Positions 11,301-23,788 of a stretch of DNA of 64,000 bases are shown here, one piece after another. The notes under the pieces were generated by a model that saw nothing but the letters and a program-made list of their open reading frames with translations, ran no database searches and was not told the DNA's origin. The stretch's first letter is position 1. Every line of letters begins with the position of its first letter. The stretch comes from Trifolium pratense (lineage: Eukaryota; Streptophyta; Magnoliopsida; Fabales; Fabaceae), in contig NC_060060.1 in assembly GCF_020283565.1 (NCBI RefSeq), positions 74,404,353 through 74,468,352 of the forward strand, in the 5' to 3' direction. Position numbers and translations under genes: made by a program.

Positions 11301-14217
11301 TATTTTTCTTCTAAAGTTGTAACCTTCTTTTCCAGGTTACTTAGTTTTGCCTCAACCATCTCCAATTGAGATATTAGCATGCTTCTCTCATTTTGAAGAG
11401 TGTGTTTCTCATCATTTAGCAATTTGCCGAATTCTTCCAAATCATCTGATTTAGTCCTCAAACCTTCAAACGCAATTTTTGCATCAGAGAGGGACTTCTC
11501 AAGCAAGGTATTCTTCTCCAATAGCTTCTGCATACTTTCAGTGATAATTTGCAGCTGTGAAAGTAGAGTCGATTTCTCATCAACAAGAACAGATTTTTCT
11601 TCCCGGAGAACTTGGCACAACTGTTGAACTTCCTCAACTGTTACTCTTAAACCATCTAACTCATCATCCATTCTTAACATGGAAAATTCTATAAATGCAT
11701 TTTCTATCAAAATTTCATCCATATCCTTTGATTTTTCATGAAGAGCTTCTTTCTCACTGTGTTCCTTTTTGCAAGCCTCTTTTAGCATTAAGTTGTCATT
11801 TTGTAGATCTTTTACAGATGCTGCAAAAGAATTAGGATTCAAACCTAAACTCTGCAGTTGCTCCAGCATGGTCTGATATCTCTCATTCAAGTACCGTATA
11901 TCATCCTTTATTTGATGAGTTTCACGCTGGAGGGAATTGCTTTCTTCAGCATTTATGGCAAACTCTCGTTCAAGTTTGTCTTTGATCTCCTTCAACTTAG
12001 AGATTTCCATTTGCTGTTCTTTTAGTGACTTGGTTGAAGAGAAATTAAGTTCATGCAGAGTCTTGTTTTCTTCCACAATCCCTTTCATTTCTTCCTTAAC
12101 ACCTTGTTTGGAAAGTTCCATGTCCTTCAACAGCAGAAGCCCATATTTAAGCTCCAAAGCAAGATTTCTTTGCTCCTGTTGTGATTGAGAGTACAACTTC
12201 TGCAGAGTCTGTAGCGCTGATTCAATTTGAATAAAGTGAGAATGCTCTCCATGCATCAGAGTCTGCAGTCTCTCAATCTCAGTATTCTTCTCTAGAACCT
12301 CTTGATCTTTCAATGCTATCTTCTGCGCTAAATTTTCAGCCTCTAACTGAAGACTTTGATTTGAATTTTTTAGTTGTTCGGCTTTTTCTTGCGCAAGCAG
12401 AATTTCATTCTCCATTTTAGATATTTTCTCCAAGCAGTGATGGTAAAGAACAGCCAGAGAATTTTTCTCTTCATTCAGCTCAGCAAGATTTTTCTTCAAT
12501 GATTTACCTTCTAGTTCTGCTCTTTCAACTTGCTGATTTAGCATCCTTGAATTATCCTCAGCAAGGGTTATCTTTTCCTCCAAAATTGGAATCTTTTCAA
12601 GACACTGCTTATATTGAACAAGAAAAGTATCCTTCTGAGCTTCCATTTTGTTAAGTTCTTGCTTTAGATTTTTGGCTTCGATTTCTTCCTTATCCGCTTT
12701 TAGTTGCACTAGAGCTTCCTTCAAAATTTTGACTTCAATTTCAGCTTTACTTGCTCGTTCATCAAGGCCTCCTGCATCTTTTTGTGCCTCATTAAGATCT
12801 GCTTCCATTTTCGATAACTTCTCCAAACTCTTCTGGTACTGAAGAAAGAGAGCATCCTTGTCAGACTGCATTTTGGCCATGGCTTCCCTTAAGGTTCGAA
12901 CTTCACTTTCTGAACTCCTATCATTCTTTTTTGATGGATGAAACGGAAGGGCCACTCCTGATCCTGATGTGTGCGGTTCAGCATTAGGGCCTAAAGAACC
13001 ACATGGTGAATCGTCATTCAGAATGTAATATGCCGAGTTGGGAAATGCTTCTGGCATTGTCTTTTGCGCATGGCGCAGCTCCCCCATTGCATGATCATAT
13101 CTCTCTGCTAATGCACGGTATGCTCGGTAGAACTCCTCCACTAATTTCATGAGTTCTGGCCGCTTCTTATAGTACATTTCTGCTCTCCTTGCAAATGAAT
13201 CTGCTTCTGTTTCAATGATTTTGATCATTGATTTGACTTTAGTGTCTATATCTGTATAAAGACAACATAAATTAAATTTTAATGAACAAACCATAGAGGC
13301 ATGGATCCAAATCAATTATAATTTCCTTACTGATGTATCTTTCACAAATTATAAAAACTCGATGTATTATACATAAGATCTTTGGAAACCGATTTTGCTT
13401 AAGGCTATAGCCAATGAACTCAAACTTACAAGTAATAACAAGCTGTTGATTCCATTTTAATGTAATTTCTTATATGTCTGTTACAGAAAACAGCTTTTAT
13501 GTATTCATAGTAAGTGGCTACAAAATTGAAGAGTAATTAATCACCATATTAGAGATCCAGAGAATGTTTCGTCGAATTAGTCGTTTCAAGATACATATTT
13601 GTACATATAAACGAACGAACGACTAAAGTGGTTAAAAAGTAGAAAAAATTTGGTGATACTTTTGTATCTTAGAGAGACTAATTTGCTGAAAACATATTTC
13701 CAACTGACATTGCAAACTACTCTTTCAGGGCATTGGTGAAATATTTTCAGAAGACTAATGTGTTGACAATATCATTATTAGAGAAGCGAATCAGGAAGTG
13801 CTAAAGGAAACTATCCTATTACTCCTACATAACGATTTACCTGAATTTTCGTTGCAATAAACTATAGAAATCTAGTGAAACTTGGATACATATGAGTCAC
13901 AAGTTAATATTTATAAAGTATAGGATGTATTGACCTTCATTATGGTATCAAATTGTCCATTCCAGCCAAAACTACTTTAGTGATATCTATAGTCTCTTGA
14001 TGTGAAAGTTAATTTGAACTTATTATGGCAGCTCATTTCTGTTATTCTGGTATACAAGTTCAACAATATATTGTTGGAGATAATAGCAGAATTATACATA
14101 AAAAAAGTACAAACCTGTAAGATTTTCCAGAAGCCATTTTGAATTCTTTGGGCTATTGTGGCTATCCCACCACCAAGAATATAAGCGTCTGGACTCAGAT
14201 TCTGACAAGGTAGCCAT
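8400..14217 (-). CDS. NET1: NETWORKED 1-type actin-binding protein (NAB domain, long coiled coil)
   Basis: Plant-specific membrane-associated actin adaptor (KIP1-like family) that links actin filaments to membranes; NET1A marks plasma membrane and plasmodesmata. Three coding exons: 14115-14217, 9524-13251, 8400-9416; 4848 bases, 1615 residues, against about 1700 for Arabidopsis NET1A. Start [20 protein letters not shown] is the canonical NAB opening (Trp triplet at 15-17); the split NAB continues across the 863-bp intron 1 into [20 protein letters not shown] and ends near residue 95. The rest is almost all coiled-coil heptads rich in Glu, Lys and Leu, with a basic C-terminal tail. The huge second exon is usual for NET1 genes. 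Joins restore the frame (ENLT|DIDTK; RAQK|DVVIE). A probable leader intron lies upstream at 14305-15038. Confidence 0.95.
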
Positions 14218-14304
14218 AACTCTAGCAAAGCGCAACAACAATACAGGTGGTTCTGATTTGGCAAAAACCGAGACTCTTCCGGTCTGTTTTTCTATTTCTT
14301 GTAC

Positions 14305-15330
14305 CTAACATAACACATTAGACAAACAGCTTCAGTTTCATGAGAAATCCAACTTTATTCATTCCTATCCTCTTAATAATGTATAAGAAAATTATAAACT
14401 CTTTCATCATTGATGTTACATTATTACCTTTCAAATTGGATACAACTCAAGTTTTTCAAAATTATGAGCTTCTAGTTTAAGATGTTCCAACTTCGGACAA
14501 TTTGATATCAAAGGTGACTGCAAAAAAGAAAAGAACAAGAAAGGGTTGAAAAAAAAAAGTTTCCAAAAAGGAAAAATTTCTAAGGAGAAGCTTCCACATA
14601 CATGATCAAAGGCATAAAGTAATAAAGTATCAAATACTCAGCAGAAGCTTCCACATACATGATGACAAATGATAATCACAAATTGCAAAGCATAGTTCCA
14701 TAATCCAAGCACAACCACAAAATACATTTTTCATCTTGATTAACTTTTATATGCACATAATTAACTTAGTGGAGAAAAATTCACTCATCCAAGTGCAGTT
14801 TCTATGATCAAACAAAGCCTATGAAGGCTATGATCAAACAATAGGGGGGGTGCAACTAGCAAAAAATCTTTGTAGAATTAGGATCCTATGCAAAATGATT
14901 AAGAGAGAGAGAGATTGTATATAACAAAAAAGCCTATTAAAACTGAAAAGCAAGGACAATGATCATAAGCAAAAACAATTGATAAATTGAGCAAAAATCT
15001 ACAAACTAGTAAAAGCTAATATGAGATCAAGTACTTACCAAGTGAATGATGAACTTGAAGTTTAACACTGATCAACTACTACCACATAAACAAGCACAAA
15101 AATTAATCAAATGGGTGTGAAGAAAACTACAAAAAGTATAAATCTTTGAATCAGTTTGGATGATCAACCAAACCCCACAATCATAAAATCTGCCAATAAG
15201 ATCATCATCATCACAACTCAGAAGTTGCAAAAGAAAAAAAAAAACTTGCTTTTTCCTACCCCATTTTCTCTGAATCAACAAGACAAAGGGTACAAACGTT
15301 GTATCATTGTCTTAGAAGTGGGATATTAGC
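14305..15330 (-). promoter_or_regulatory. NET1 5' leader: untranslated exon plus 734-bp leader intron
   Basis: On the minus strand a strong donor (CTTG|GTAAGT, exon side ending at 15039) and an acceptor (ATGTTAG|GTACAAG, exon resuming at 14304) frame a likely intron in the 5' untranslated region, 87 bp ahead of the ATG. Long 5'-UTR introns are common in plant cytoskeletal genes. The leader exon probably begins between 15100 and 15330. Inferred from splice signals only. Confidence 0.5.
14428..14517 (-). pseudogene. LRR-like cryptic exon inside the NET1 leader intron
   Basis: Ninety bases on the minus strand bounded by a strong acceptor (polypyrimidine run then TTTTTTGCAG) and a donor (AAAG|GTAATA). 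They read SPLISNCPKLEHLKLEAHNF then a few more codons to a TGA. The CPxLEHLKLE pattern is that of leucine-rich repeats in plant F-box/LRR (FBD) proteins. It is too short to be a gene. It may be a stranded exon of a lost F-box gene that could be spliced into NET1 transcripts as an alternative leader exon. Confidence 0.4.
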
Positions 15331-15515
15331 AATATATTGTAGCGTGTGTCGGTTGTGACCCGTCAACTGTAGTAAAAAGGACAACACAGTTACAAGGACA
15401 TTGTTCTGTCTACCATACTAATTCTCCTAATTCTATTGTTATAGAGAAAGATTAATTATAATTATTTATTAGTATAATTAATTACGTTATAGTATACTTT
15501 AAGTAAGGAAGAGTC

Positions 15516-16455
15516 ATGCTATATGGCACGACAGTGTTGTTGCACGAGAATGCACGAGGCATTAAATAGACATCCAATTTCCTCAATTGTTCATTACTGC
15601 TCTATGAAACATACTATAGTCACAAGATGCACTTTGCATAAAAGATAAATAATATCTCACACTTTAACAGCATTGGACCTTTGTTATTTATTCTCAATTA
15701 AATATTAAAATGTTAGTTACTTTGATATCAAATATAAGTAAAAGTTGGTCATGAAATGTACATTAAAATTTTTTATAAAAAAATTGTACATAAAAATTTA
15801 TTAAAAGAAGTTAACTTATATTTAATATAAAATTTAGATCTAATATACATTTTTTTTTTATCAAGTAGTCTAGTAGTTAGAAATTTCATCTTTCAGTAGA
15901 TAAGTAGAATGATCGAAGTTCGAACCCCGACCCCCTGCAATGTCTTGCCAACTCATATATAAATTATTATTTTTTGGTACAAAGGACTAATATATAAATT
16001 TTATTTGACTAAATTTTGTTTATATTTTAGACCGGAGTAGTAGTTAGTCGTTAACGAGACAAATAAGAGACAAGACAAAACATATGTCAATGATTTATTT
16101 AAAAAAAAAATTCACTTGGTTCTTATGATAAGAAAAAAATTATTTTTAAGTTTATAGAATGTTAAATATATCTGTAACCTAAAAAATAATTTCTTTCATA
16201 ATAAAAACCAAACTATTTGTAAATTTTAAATAAGCCGAACTTGAGTTTAAAAAAAATCGTGTCGAATTAGAGTCAAATTTTGAATTAAACAAATTCTTAT
16301 TGAGTTGAAAGAAATCATAAAAACCAAATACTATATAAATCCTATATAGTGCTATGTAAAATTAAATTGGTCTTTTTAAAAGAAATCATAAAAAAATGTG
16401 TAAGTATCGCGTGTCGTGCACTTGAGACGATGTAAAGTGTCGTGCCACAAATCAT
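15516..16455. mobile_element. Possible foldback element with GGCACGACA ends
   Basis: TGGCACGACAGTG near 15524 and AGTGTCGTGCCAC near 16436 are inverted copies, with further weak inverted similarity (TGCACGA / TCGTGCA) inward. The roughly 940-bp interior is AT-rich and non-coding and contains a SINE-like piece. Target duplication not identified. Confidence 0.4.
15863..15960 (+). repeat. tRNA-derived SINE-like sequence
   Basis: TAGTCTAGTAGTTAG (A-box-like) is followed about 50 bp later by AAGTTCGAACCCCGACC (B-box GTTCGAACC). This is the internal pol III promoter layout of tRNA-derived SINEs and is a familiar legume repeat. The sequence cannot fold into a complete tRNA. Confidence 0.5.
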
Positions 16456-16719
16456 TTTCCAGTAAGGAATGCGTGTGAATGCATAGTAAACAAGAGTCCA
16501 CCATTTCAACAACATTCACGGGGTCCAAAATTATGATTATGTTCTAATCACCTCAGTTAATCTTGGATTACATTATTACTAGTAATTAATATTGTTAAAC
16601 TGTCATGTAGTACAGTCGTATTCTTCAGGTTTTTGCGGTCTTTCCTTTCACAAGTATAACATCACATCATATTAGTAGGTAGTTTGAAATTGTTTTTTCT
16701 TCTGTACAAAAATTGTTAA

Positions 16720-16800
16720 GAGTTTTTTTTTTTTATCGAACTCATAATCTCTAGCATACTGAATTTCTTACCACTAGGTCAATCTCAACGTCGCTCGGTA
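16720..16800 (-). repeat. tRNA-derived SINE-like fragment
   Basis: Read on the minus strand: TTGACCTAGTGGTAAGAAAT (A-box-like) then, about 30 bp on, GAGTTCGATA (B-box-like), ending in an A-rich run. Same general type as the pieces at 15863 and in the B12D-like intron, but distinct in sequence. Confidence 0.45.
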
Positions 16801-16990
16801 GTAAATTGATTGTGTGATCTTATATTGAAAAGATCTCTTATATACATTGTTGCTCCAAATTGGATAATCTCTTGCAAATGGATACACATCTTACTTGAAT
16901 GCTCCATTGATGATACTAGGATTAGGAGGAATGATTAGTGCTTATCCGATATAGATATACTAGTGCTTCTAAATGTTTTGATGATGAGAT
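16799..16990. repeat. Dispersed repeat, probable LTR fragment, left piece
   Basis: GTAAATTGATTGTGTGATC, later TGCTTATCCGATRTRRATATAC and TTCTARATGTTYTGATG all recur in the same order at 62935-63250. It continues at 18205-18310 after interruption by a (TA)n tract and a foldback element. Probably a remnant LTR; no coding sequence remains. Confidence 0.45.
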
Positions 16991-17000
16991 TTAGTAAAAA

Positions 17001-17084
<84 letters not shown>
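17001..17084. repeat. (AT)n microsatellite, left flank of foldback element 1
   Basis: An almost pure AT dinucleotide run of about 80 bp. It ends exactly where the inverted-repeat element begins, and a further TA run starts where that element ends. Confidence 0.95.
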
Positions 17085-17088
<4 letters not shown>

Positions 17089-18035
17089 GATGTATATTAT
17101 GAGAATGACATTCTTATATGAGAATGATGAGAATAAATGACAGCCATCAGATTAAAATAGAGGGCTGGGGATTAAACATAACTTTAATGAGTCATGTGTA
17201 TGCAATCCAATCCTTCTATCTCCCCCCATCACAACACAACTGTTCCTATTCTCCCTCATTCTTCTTGCGGCCATCTCTCTCACCGGCAACCGTCTCACTT
17301 CCGGCGACCCATCTCTCTCCCCGACGGTCGTTTCTCTCACTCTCTCTCCACAAGATGTTCATATCTCCTTCTCTTCCTCTGCCAAAAATCCTCTTTTTTA
17401 CTGTTTCTGTTTCACTTCTTTTTCAATCAATTAGATTCACTTCTATTTAAATCATCTCTTCTTTCTCAACTCATGAGGTTTTCTTCTTTCTCAAAACCCC
17501 TGTATGTTAATCCTGCAATACCACTAGTTCTGGATCTGTAAAAAAAAAAATCTAGCTTCGGACAAATGTACATAAGCAAGCTGATGATTTTAGCAATGAC
17601 AGGACAATTTATCTTCTTCTACGTATTCCTTTCTTCTCTTTTCAATTTAAATTTTTCTGGATTTAGGGATCCTTTGTTTAAAATTGATGAGGGTGGTGTA
17701 AAATTGATACAGAATTTCTTCTAGATTTTCAATTTCATTCTTCTACTAAGAACGGTGAGCATGAATGTGAATCTTTAAGAGGATGCAATTGATTTGTTAA
17801 TTATTTAATAGCATTGTCAATGGTGAATTCATTGGTTTATTGATGTATCCATCGGCCGCGTGAGAGAGAAAGATTCTTCTAAGGAATGAAGAATGAAGAG
17901 AGAAGTTAAAGGGTTTGTGATTGAGTGGAAAAGATACATTAAAAAGTGTTTCAATCTCAACCATTCATTTTAAACTAATGGCTATTATTCATTCTCATAT
18001 TCTCATATATTTTTACCATTCTCATAATATACATC

Positions 18036-18039
<4 letters not shown>
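17085..18039. mobile_element. Foldback element 1, seated in (TA)n
   Basis: 955-bp element. The tips AGAGGATGTATATTATGAG and the same sequence reversed at the right end form an inverted repeat of about 24 bp followed by weaker matches (ATCAGATTAAAAT / ATTTTAAACTAAT). The interior at 17200-17540 is a pyrimidine-rich stretch resembling a plant gene leader (CTCTCTCACCGGCAACC) and may be captured sequence. It has no transposase. It is flanked by (TA)n on both sides and shares tip design with element 2 (24713-25456). Confidence 0.75.

Positions 18040-18088
<49 letters not shown>
18040..18088. repeat. (TA)n microsatellite, right flank of foldback element 1
   Basis: About 48 bp of TA repeats immediately abutting the right tip of the foldback element, presumably the same original microsatellite split by insertion. 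Confidence 0.9.
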
Positions 18089-18090
<2 letters not shown>

Positions 18091-18204
18091 ATCATAATTC
18101 ATGTATCTAATTTACTTTTTAATCTTGATCACACGTTAATTACACAAAATTTAAAAAAATATTTCTATTTTTGGATTCTTAAATGTTAACAAGACCCAAA
18201 AAAA

Positions 18205-18310
18205 AAATGTTTTGATGATGAGATGAGATATTATCCGGGATAAAATTATGCATTATGTTATCCTCAAACCCGAAGTGAGCACCTCGGATACATGTTTGAT
18301 GATGGATCTT
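18205..18310. repeat. Dispersed repeat, probable LTR fragment, right piece
   Basis: TTTTGATGATGAGATGAGAT, TTATGTTATCCTCA and ...GGACACCTC-like bases (here GAGCACCTCGGATACATGTTT) parallel 63215-63275. It resumes the repeat broken off at 16990. Confidence 0.4.
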
Positions 18311-19119
18311 GTTGAGCTTTCAATGTGGGTTTCCTTTGATTAGACCTTTTAATCAGGTTTGTAACATGAATATATACTACTTATGTCACACTACGTTGAT
18401 GTGTGGTAAATTTATTTTCTAATATTTCTTCGTCCGCATGGATCACTTTTTTATATAAAAAAACGACGTTGATTAGTCCTTTTTTCATACATATAGATTT
18501 ATATTTAAAGGAGACACGCATCATACAATATTATCAATGAAAACTACAACTTATAACAATGATATTTACTTATAGCAGTGAACCAAAACTCCAACTATTT
18601 GTGTAATTAAGCAATTGACAATTGAGTAATCTATTCTATATATATAATAATTAATAATTAATGAGATGCAAGCGTGAGTTGTTAAATTTTGATTATTATA
18701 CTCAGAAAATAAATAGTCATTTTCAATCATTGAGTGTCCTTTACAGGAAAAATATACTAGAATTATATGGCTACTGTTTAAAGCATCTTCTAGATATATA
18801 TTTATAAATTTAGCAAACCAACCACCTTTGTAATTTATTCTTGTGTTTAATATAGCAATCATCTGTTGCTTTCAGCTTCATCTAATTCTCTTTTTGACAA
18901 TATGTGTGAAGGATTAACAATTTTGTAATATAAATTATGAAGCTTTATATATTTTATATTTATGTTCCTTCCCCCTACTTGCAAATGGAATTAAACAATC
19001 GAAATAAAGTGGGATGCTAAAACGAAAGCAATGGTGGGGGATGGAACAATTTGTCTTTTGCCAAATAACATTAAACAAATTATCCTATAATATTACTTTG
19101 TAATATGAGTTTAATTAAT
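18311..19119. other. Gene-free AT-rich spacer
   Basis: No open frame with recognisable protein, no RNA gene and no clear repeat boundary seen. Short random frames only. Confidence 0.5.
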
Positions 19120-19277
19120 ATGCACCGACGGTGTAAAATAGTTTTACACCATCGTCCAATAAACAACCATTATTTTGCCATGTCATATCAAGAAAGTGGG
19201 ATGAAGTGGGGTGATGTGGCGGAAAACATGATTGGTATTGGTTGACAGTGTAAAATTATTTTACACCGTCAGTGCAT
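19120..19277. mobile_element. 158-bp MITE with GCACCGACGGTGTAAAA ends
   Basis: The left arm ATGCACCGACGGTGTAAAAT and the right arm reversed (ATGCACTGACGGTGTAAAAT) match with one difference, and each arm carries a second inverted GTGTAAAA/TTTTACAC hairpin. It is a common legume MITE type. The interior is non-coding. Flanks are AT-rich, so the target duplication is ambiguous. Confidence 0.8.
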
Positions 19278-22200
19278 ATCAATTAAATCCTTGTAATATA
19301 CAATACACATATAATTATTTGGGCTTTATAGGAAGAGTATGTGATGAAATGCATTTTTTATTTTGACATATTGATATTGATGCTAACATTAAACTTAAAT
19401 TGTTAATGAGTTTTTTTTTTATTACTCGTTTAAGAGAATTCGAGTTTGATTTCTAATAATAACAATTTTTTATCAGACTTTACTTATCTTATTATTGTAC
19501 TCTGAATTATCAGAATCATTTCTTCCGAAAACCGAATGATTAATAAGAAAGTATATATTTATACTTGCCTACTAACAGCGTTAGATGATTGACCATAATA
19601 GTATGAAACATAGATGATTATAGGTATTAGTCAATGTGTTTGGTTAGAAAGGGTAGGGTGTCCTACTATATAATTAATGATTTCGCAATAGCAAGTTAAC
19701 CAAAAAGGAAAATACTTATGGTGGCGGGTCACTTGGGCGGTGGACCTGTGGTGGTGCCAAACTTATCATTATCATTGTCAGTGTCATTTTTACAACAAGT
19801 TTGATTCATTTTACTAAAAAATATTCAAAGAAATGTTTTTAAGGAAAATTCAGGTGCAAGGATATCATAAATAATCTTCAGTTTATGGTGGTTCAATATC
19901 CTTTATTGTTTTTTTTTTTGAAAAATATTCTTCATGGTTAGAAAGTTCGTCATATGGTTGATTGTTTGATATTTTTTGACATCAAGAACAATCACACAAT
20001 TAGTATCCAACACCTTATTTTTATCTAAAATCTTAAGTCATTAGGTTTATATGTTATCTTATTTATATGTTGTTTCAAATATTCAATATCAAACTTTAAC
20101 TTAACATTTGATATATTTCAACACATAGAGATCGATTAATGTTTGGTCTTCGGTATCTAGTCATATATATTAAGTCATTGTGAATAATATCCAAAGTTCT
20201 TTTTATATATTTTCTCTTCTTTTATCTAAAATTCCTACAACTTCAACAAAGATGTTGTTGGTGGAAATTTTCTAGGCTGAGTTTCTAAAATACAATTCAC
20301 CTTAATTTTTTGATAAAAAGAAAAGATTATTGATAATAAAAGCTAATCTATCCAACAAGTATAGTTTTTGCTTTCCCTTCAGTTCAGATAGATAATGAAA
20401 ATACACCACCAAGAAAAATAGATAATGAAAATGGCCTGGAGTAATTTAATGAGAGTTCTGATTTTTGTGTTTTTTCAAGGTTTCTTACGCACCTTTTGAA
20501 ATGACCAAAATACCCCTCTCGCTAATGATTTCAGTTCGCATCTTACGTAATGAGTGACAATTTTTTTTACTCAACTCCAATGCGTGCGCTCCTCATGCCT
20601 CCAATGAATGAAAATATTATGAAAAACTACAGTTTGCTATTTAGAGTGTGAATTCAGTTTGTACTTTATCTAGTGAACCTTATAAAAACTTGGTCACCGT
20701 CCAATAGCATATTATGAATGGCCACTAGAGCGGCTCTGACCGTATTGCGAGCAATCACACACACACACATCCACCGTATAATTCTATAAATTGAAACCTC
20801 TTTTTTCATTTTTTAACCACTCGCTCATATAGTGTTTCATTCAAAATATTTTCTTGGTGGGTGAAGAAATGGATCACACTTTAACTTGCGAACTGTGTTT
20901 CATTCAAAATTGTTTTGTGTGAGAGAAGAGAAAGGTGAAGAGAGAAAAAAATTGATTTTTTCTTTCAATTTTTGCTATTTACACACTCGCAGAGTAGCAT
21001 GCAAACACCTTTTTTTTACTTTCCAATTTTCATAGTTTTACACATTCGCTTTCTATATTGCGAGAAGGGTAGAATTGGAAGGTCAAGAGCGCGTGAGAGA
21101 CTCGAAGGAAAAAAATAAAAATCAATTAATGACACTGACCCCATTGGGCCAACATCAGTTCCACTGTCCCATTAGCAAGAAAGTGCCTTGCTCAAGGCCC
21201 AACATCTGTTTAGGATAAACGAGTAGTAGTTGAAAATTAATTTAGAGTACTTTATTTGTTAATGTGTGTGCTGTGCTGACCTTAATGAATATTTGGACCA
21301 ATGGCCGTCTACTGAACCAATGAACTTAATAAATATTTTTTGAACGTAACTTGATAAATATGAAACCTAAAAAGTGCGTATTTGAATTGCCTTATTTGCA
21401 TAATTGCATGTACCAAAAAAAAAAAGAAGCCTTATTTGATTATTATTTCTGGTAAGTTTTGCCTTATTTGATTTATATGAGTAAAATATAGAAAATCTTT
21501 AATATGATCTATTAAACGAGTCAATACTATATTTTCTATAACTAAATAAAGTTAATATTAAATTGATTATACAATATCTTAAATAAGATACTCGAATAAT
21601 TTTTTAGTTACTTACATTAATCTATGAAACTCATTAGATATTCTCGTTGGATATACTCTTATGAAAACAATTTATGATATTGTTCATAAATTATTTTCAA
21701 CTTTGTTTGTATTTTTTTTTTATTTACATTACAACAATACAATTTTATTTTATTTTCTGTTATAAAAAGAACTTATACATAAATGTTTATCATAAAAATT
21801 ATTTGTTTTATAAACTGTAAATAAGTTGTTTACCCAAACATGACCAAAGTATTTTACGAATGTTTTACCTTAAATACTTTTGCAATATTGATCCGCCTTA
21901 GTCTCCATCCTTTTTGTCTATATAAATAATTTGGCTTTGCATCTTTGACAACAATATTATCACCTACATTTGAGCCTAATGTCGCGTATGCCTTTTTTAA
22001 GCTAATAACATTGGTAATTGCTCTTTTTTTTCTCTAACCTTTATTACTTAGATTTCTTTTATTTTATTGGAAGATATCTTCTGATAATGAATATCCTATC
22101 TAATAGTAAAAACTACTATTAAAGATATCGTTCAATAGTATATTTTGTCACCTTAAACAGCACAGAAGATAATAGCAATTCCTGATATACTATTTGGTGT

Positions 22201-23344
22201 ATATACTATGAGAAATATTATGTAAACATTTTTTGAACAAAAATACGACATCAAGAACAATATGTTATCATTGTATTTACGTAACATTTCTCGTATACTA
22301 CCTAACAAAATTAAATTGAATTGATTTTGAAAGAAAAGTATATGCGGTAGTTGCAAATGACTGGCCCATATGATGTGATCTGACTCCACACATTGGACCC
22401 TTTCTTTCTCTAAGATTATTTGTTGTGGAAAAGAAGAATGGGACACAACACAAATCCGTACAAACGTATATGTACATTGTTTACCTTGTAACAACTTTCT
22501 TAATTTCTCTTAATTAACTTGTGCTTCCAAGAATAGAACAACTCTCAAGTCTCACCAACCAACCACAAGGGCAGCAACCACTTTGTCTTTGAAATTAAAT
22601 TAAGAACTATAGCTAGAAAGGCCTTGTGGAAAAGGCACTCAATAGTCTATATGGTCCCATCTCCATTGTATTTTAAATTTTCATTTTTAGTAGCTTTGCA
22701 TACCCTGCCATTCCAAATTCCAATCTCACCCCCACAAAATCCTCAAAAGTAGCTTGAATGAAAGCTATTCCATCATTTTTGGAGGTTTTGCGATTTTATT
22801 TTTTTATAGAGCACGATTGCTAGAATATCGCAGACCGACCTACATGAACTTATGACTTATGGCTTAACAATGTGCTTTGATATAATATTTATATATTTAC
22901 TAATTTGTCTCTTATTAATTTCTCCATCTAATATTAAAAATAAGAGACACTTGAATTAACAAAAGTTAATGTTTATGGTCCAAAATTTGGAACATAGACA
23001 TGTAATTTTATCAACCCAATTGACTCTTATACTTAGGACAAGCTGGAGTGCTATTTAGTTTAAAAATAAGAGTATAATTAATAAAATACTAATTAATATG
23101 GTCAAAATGATATATAAATAAGAACAAAATTTCTTCTAAAACAATAATTTGAGGGAACAAGTGCAAAATGTGTCTTATAAGTAGATAGTAAAATGGAAAG
23201 ACAAATAGATGTTTTTTTTGACAAAACATAGATAAGTTATCTTCACTTGTTTGGAAGAGTGGAGGTATAAGTATATAAAAAAGAGAATTTAAATAAAAAC
23301 ACATGTTTATTCTTATACGCATACTTTTAAATCCATGTTAATCT
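19278..23344. other. Four-kilobase gene-free spacer
   Basis: AT-rich intergenic DNA with poly-T runs, a short (CA)n at about 20756-20770 and no recognisable gene. Small open frames around 22153-22494 (-) and 23089-23322 (-) have low-complexity, composition-driven translations and are not credible. Confidence 0.5.
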
Positions 23345-23768
23345 AGCAATGTTTTAAGAACCGGACCGGAGGTCGAACCGTTGTGACAACTGGTTTAAGG
23401 GTCAACCGGTCGGATCGGTTCAACCGTTATTGAACCGTTCATATAATTTTTTCACGTGTTTGAGTCTATGGTTGGAAAGGAAAGATTTTTGATTTTTTAA
23501 CCTTTCAATTTCAATCCATCGTGTTGTCAAAATAAAAAACCTTTCAATCCATCGTTTTTTTTTATTAAAAAATCAGTTTTTTTTTTTTTTTTTAAGTGAG
23601 AGAAAAACCGGCCGGTTTTTCCGGTTCACCGGTTTTCCCGGTTCACACCGGTTTTTGACCGGTTCCACTGACTAGCGGTTCTTGCTAGTCGTCCGGACCG
23701 CCGAGGGCACCGGTTCGTGGTCGAACCGGTCGGACCGGCCGGTCCGGTTCGGTTTTTAAAACATTGCT
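23345..23768. mobile_element. GC-rich foldback MITE with dense ACCGG motifs
   Basis: 424-bp element. Tips AGCAATGTTTTAAGAACCGG and, reversed, AGCAATGTTTTAAAAACCG. The arms are crowded with ACCGGT/CCGG/GGTTC motifs, making them strikingly GC-rich within AT-rich DNA, and the arms pair over roughly 150 bp. An AT-rich loop lies between. No target duplication was convincing. Confidence 0.75.
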
Positions 23769-23788
23769 ATTAAGTGATACTTCACCAG

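Noticed and set aside
9504..12842. Several plus-strand open frames of 60-107 codons opposite the NET1 exons
   Set aside because: They are antisense shadows of the long coiled-coil exon; their translations are Ser/Phe/Leu-rich reflections of Glu/Lys codons with no family features.
15863..15960. Possible tRNA gene
   Set aside because: Has A- and B-box-like words, but acceptor and anticodon stems do not pair and similar degenerate copies occur elsewhere, so it is a SINE-type repeat.
17118..17541. Two overlapping frames of about 110 codons in foldback element 1
   Set aside because: Pyrimidine-rich low-complexity Ser/Pro/Leu/Phe translation in two frames at once; more likely captured leader or UTR sequence than coding.
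22153..22494. 113-codon minus-strand frame in the 19-23 kb spacer
   Set aside because: No motif, no good start context, composition matches AT-rich background.
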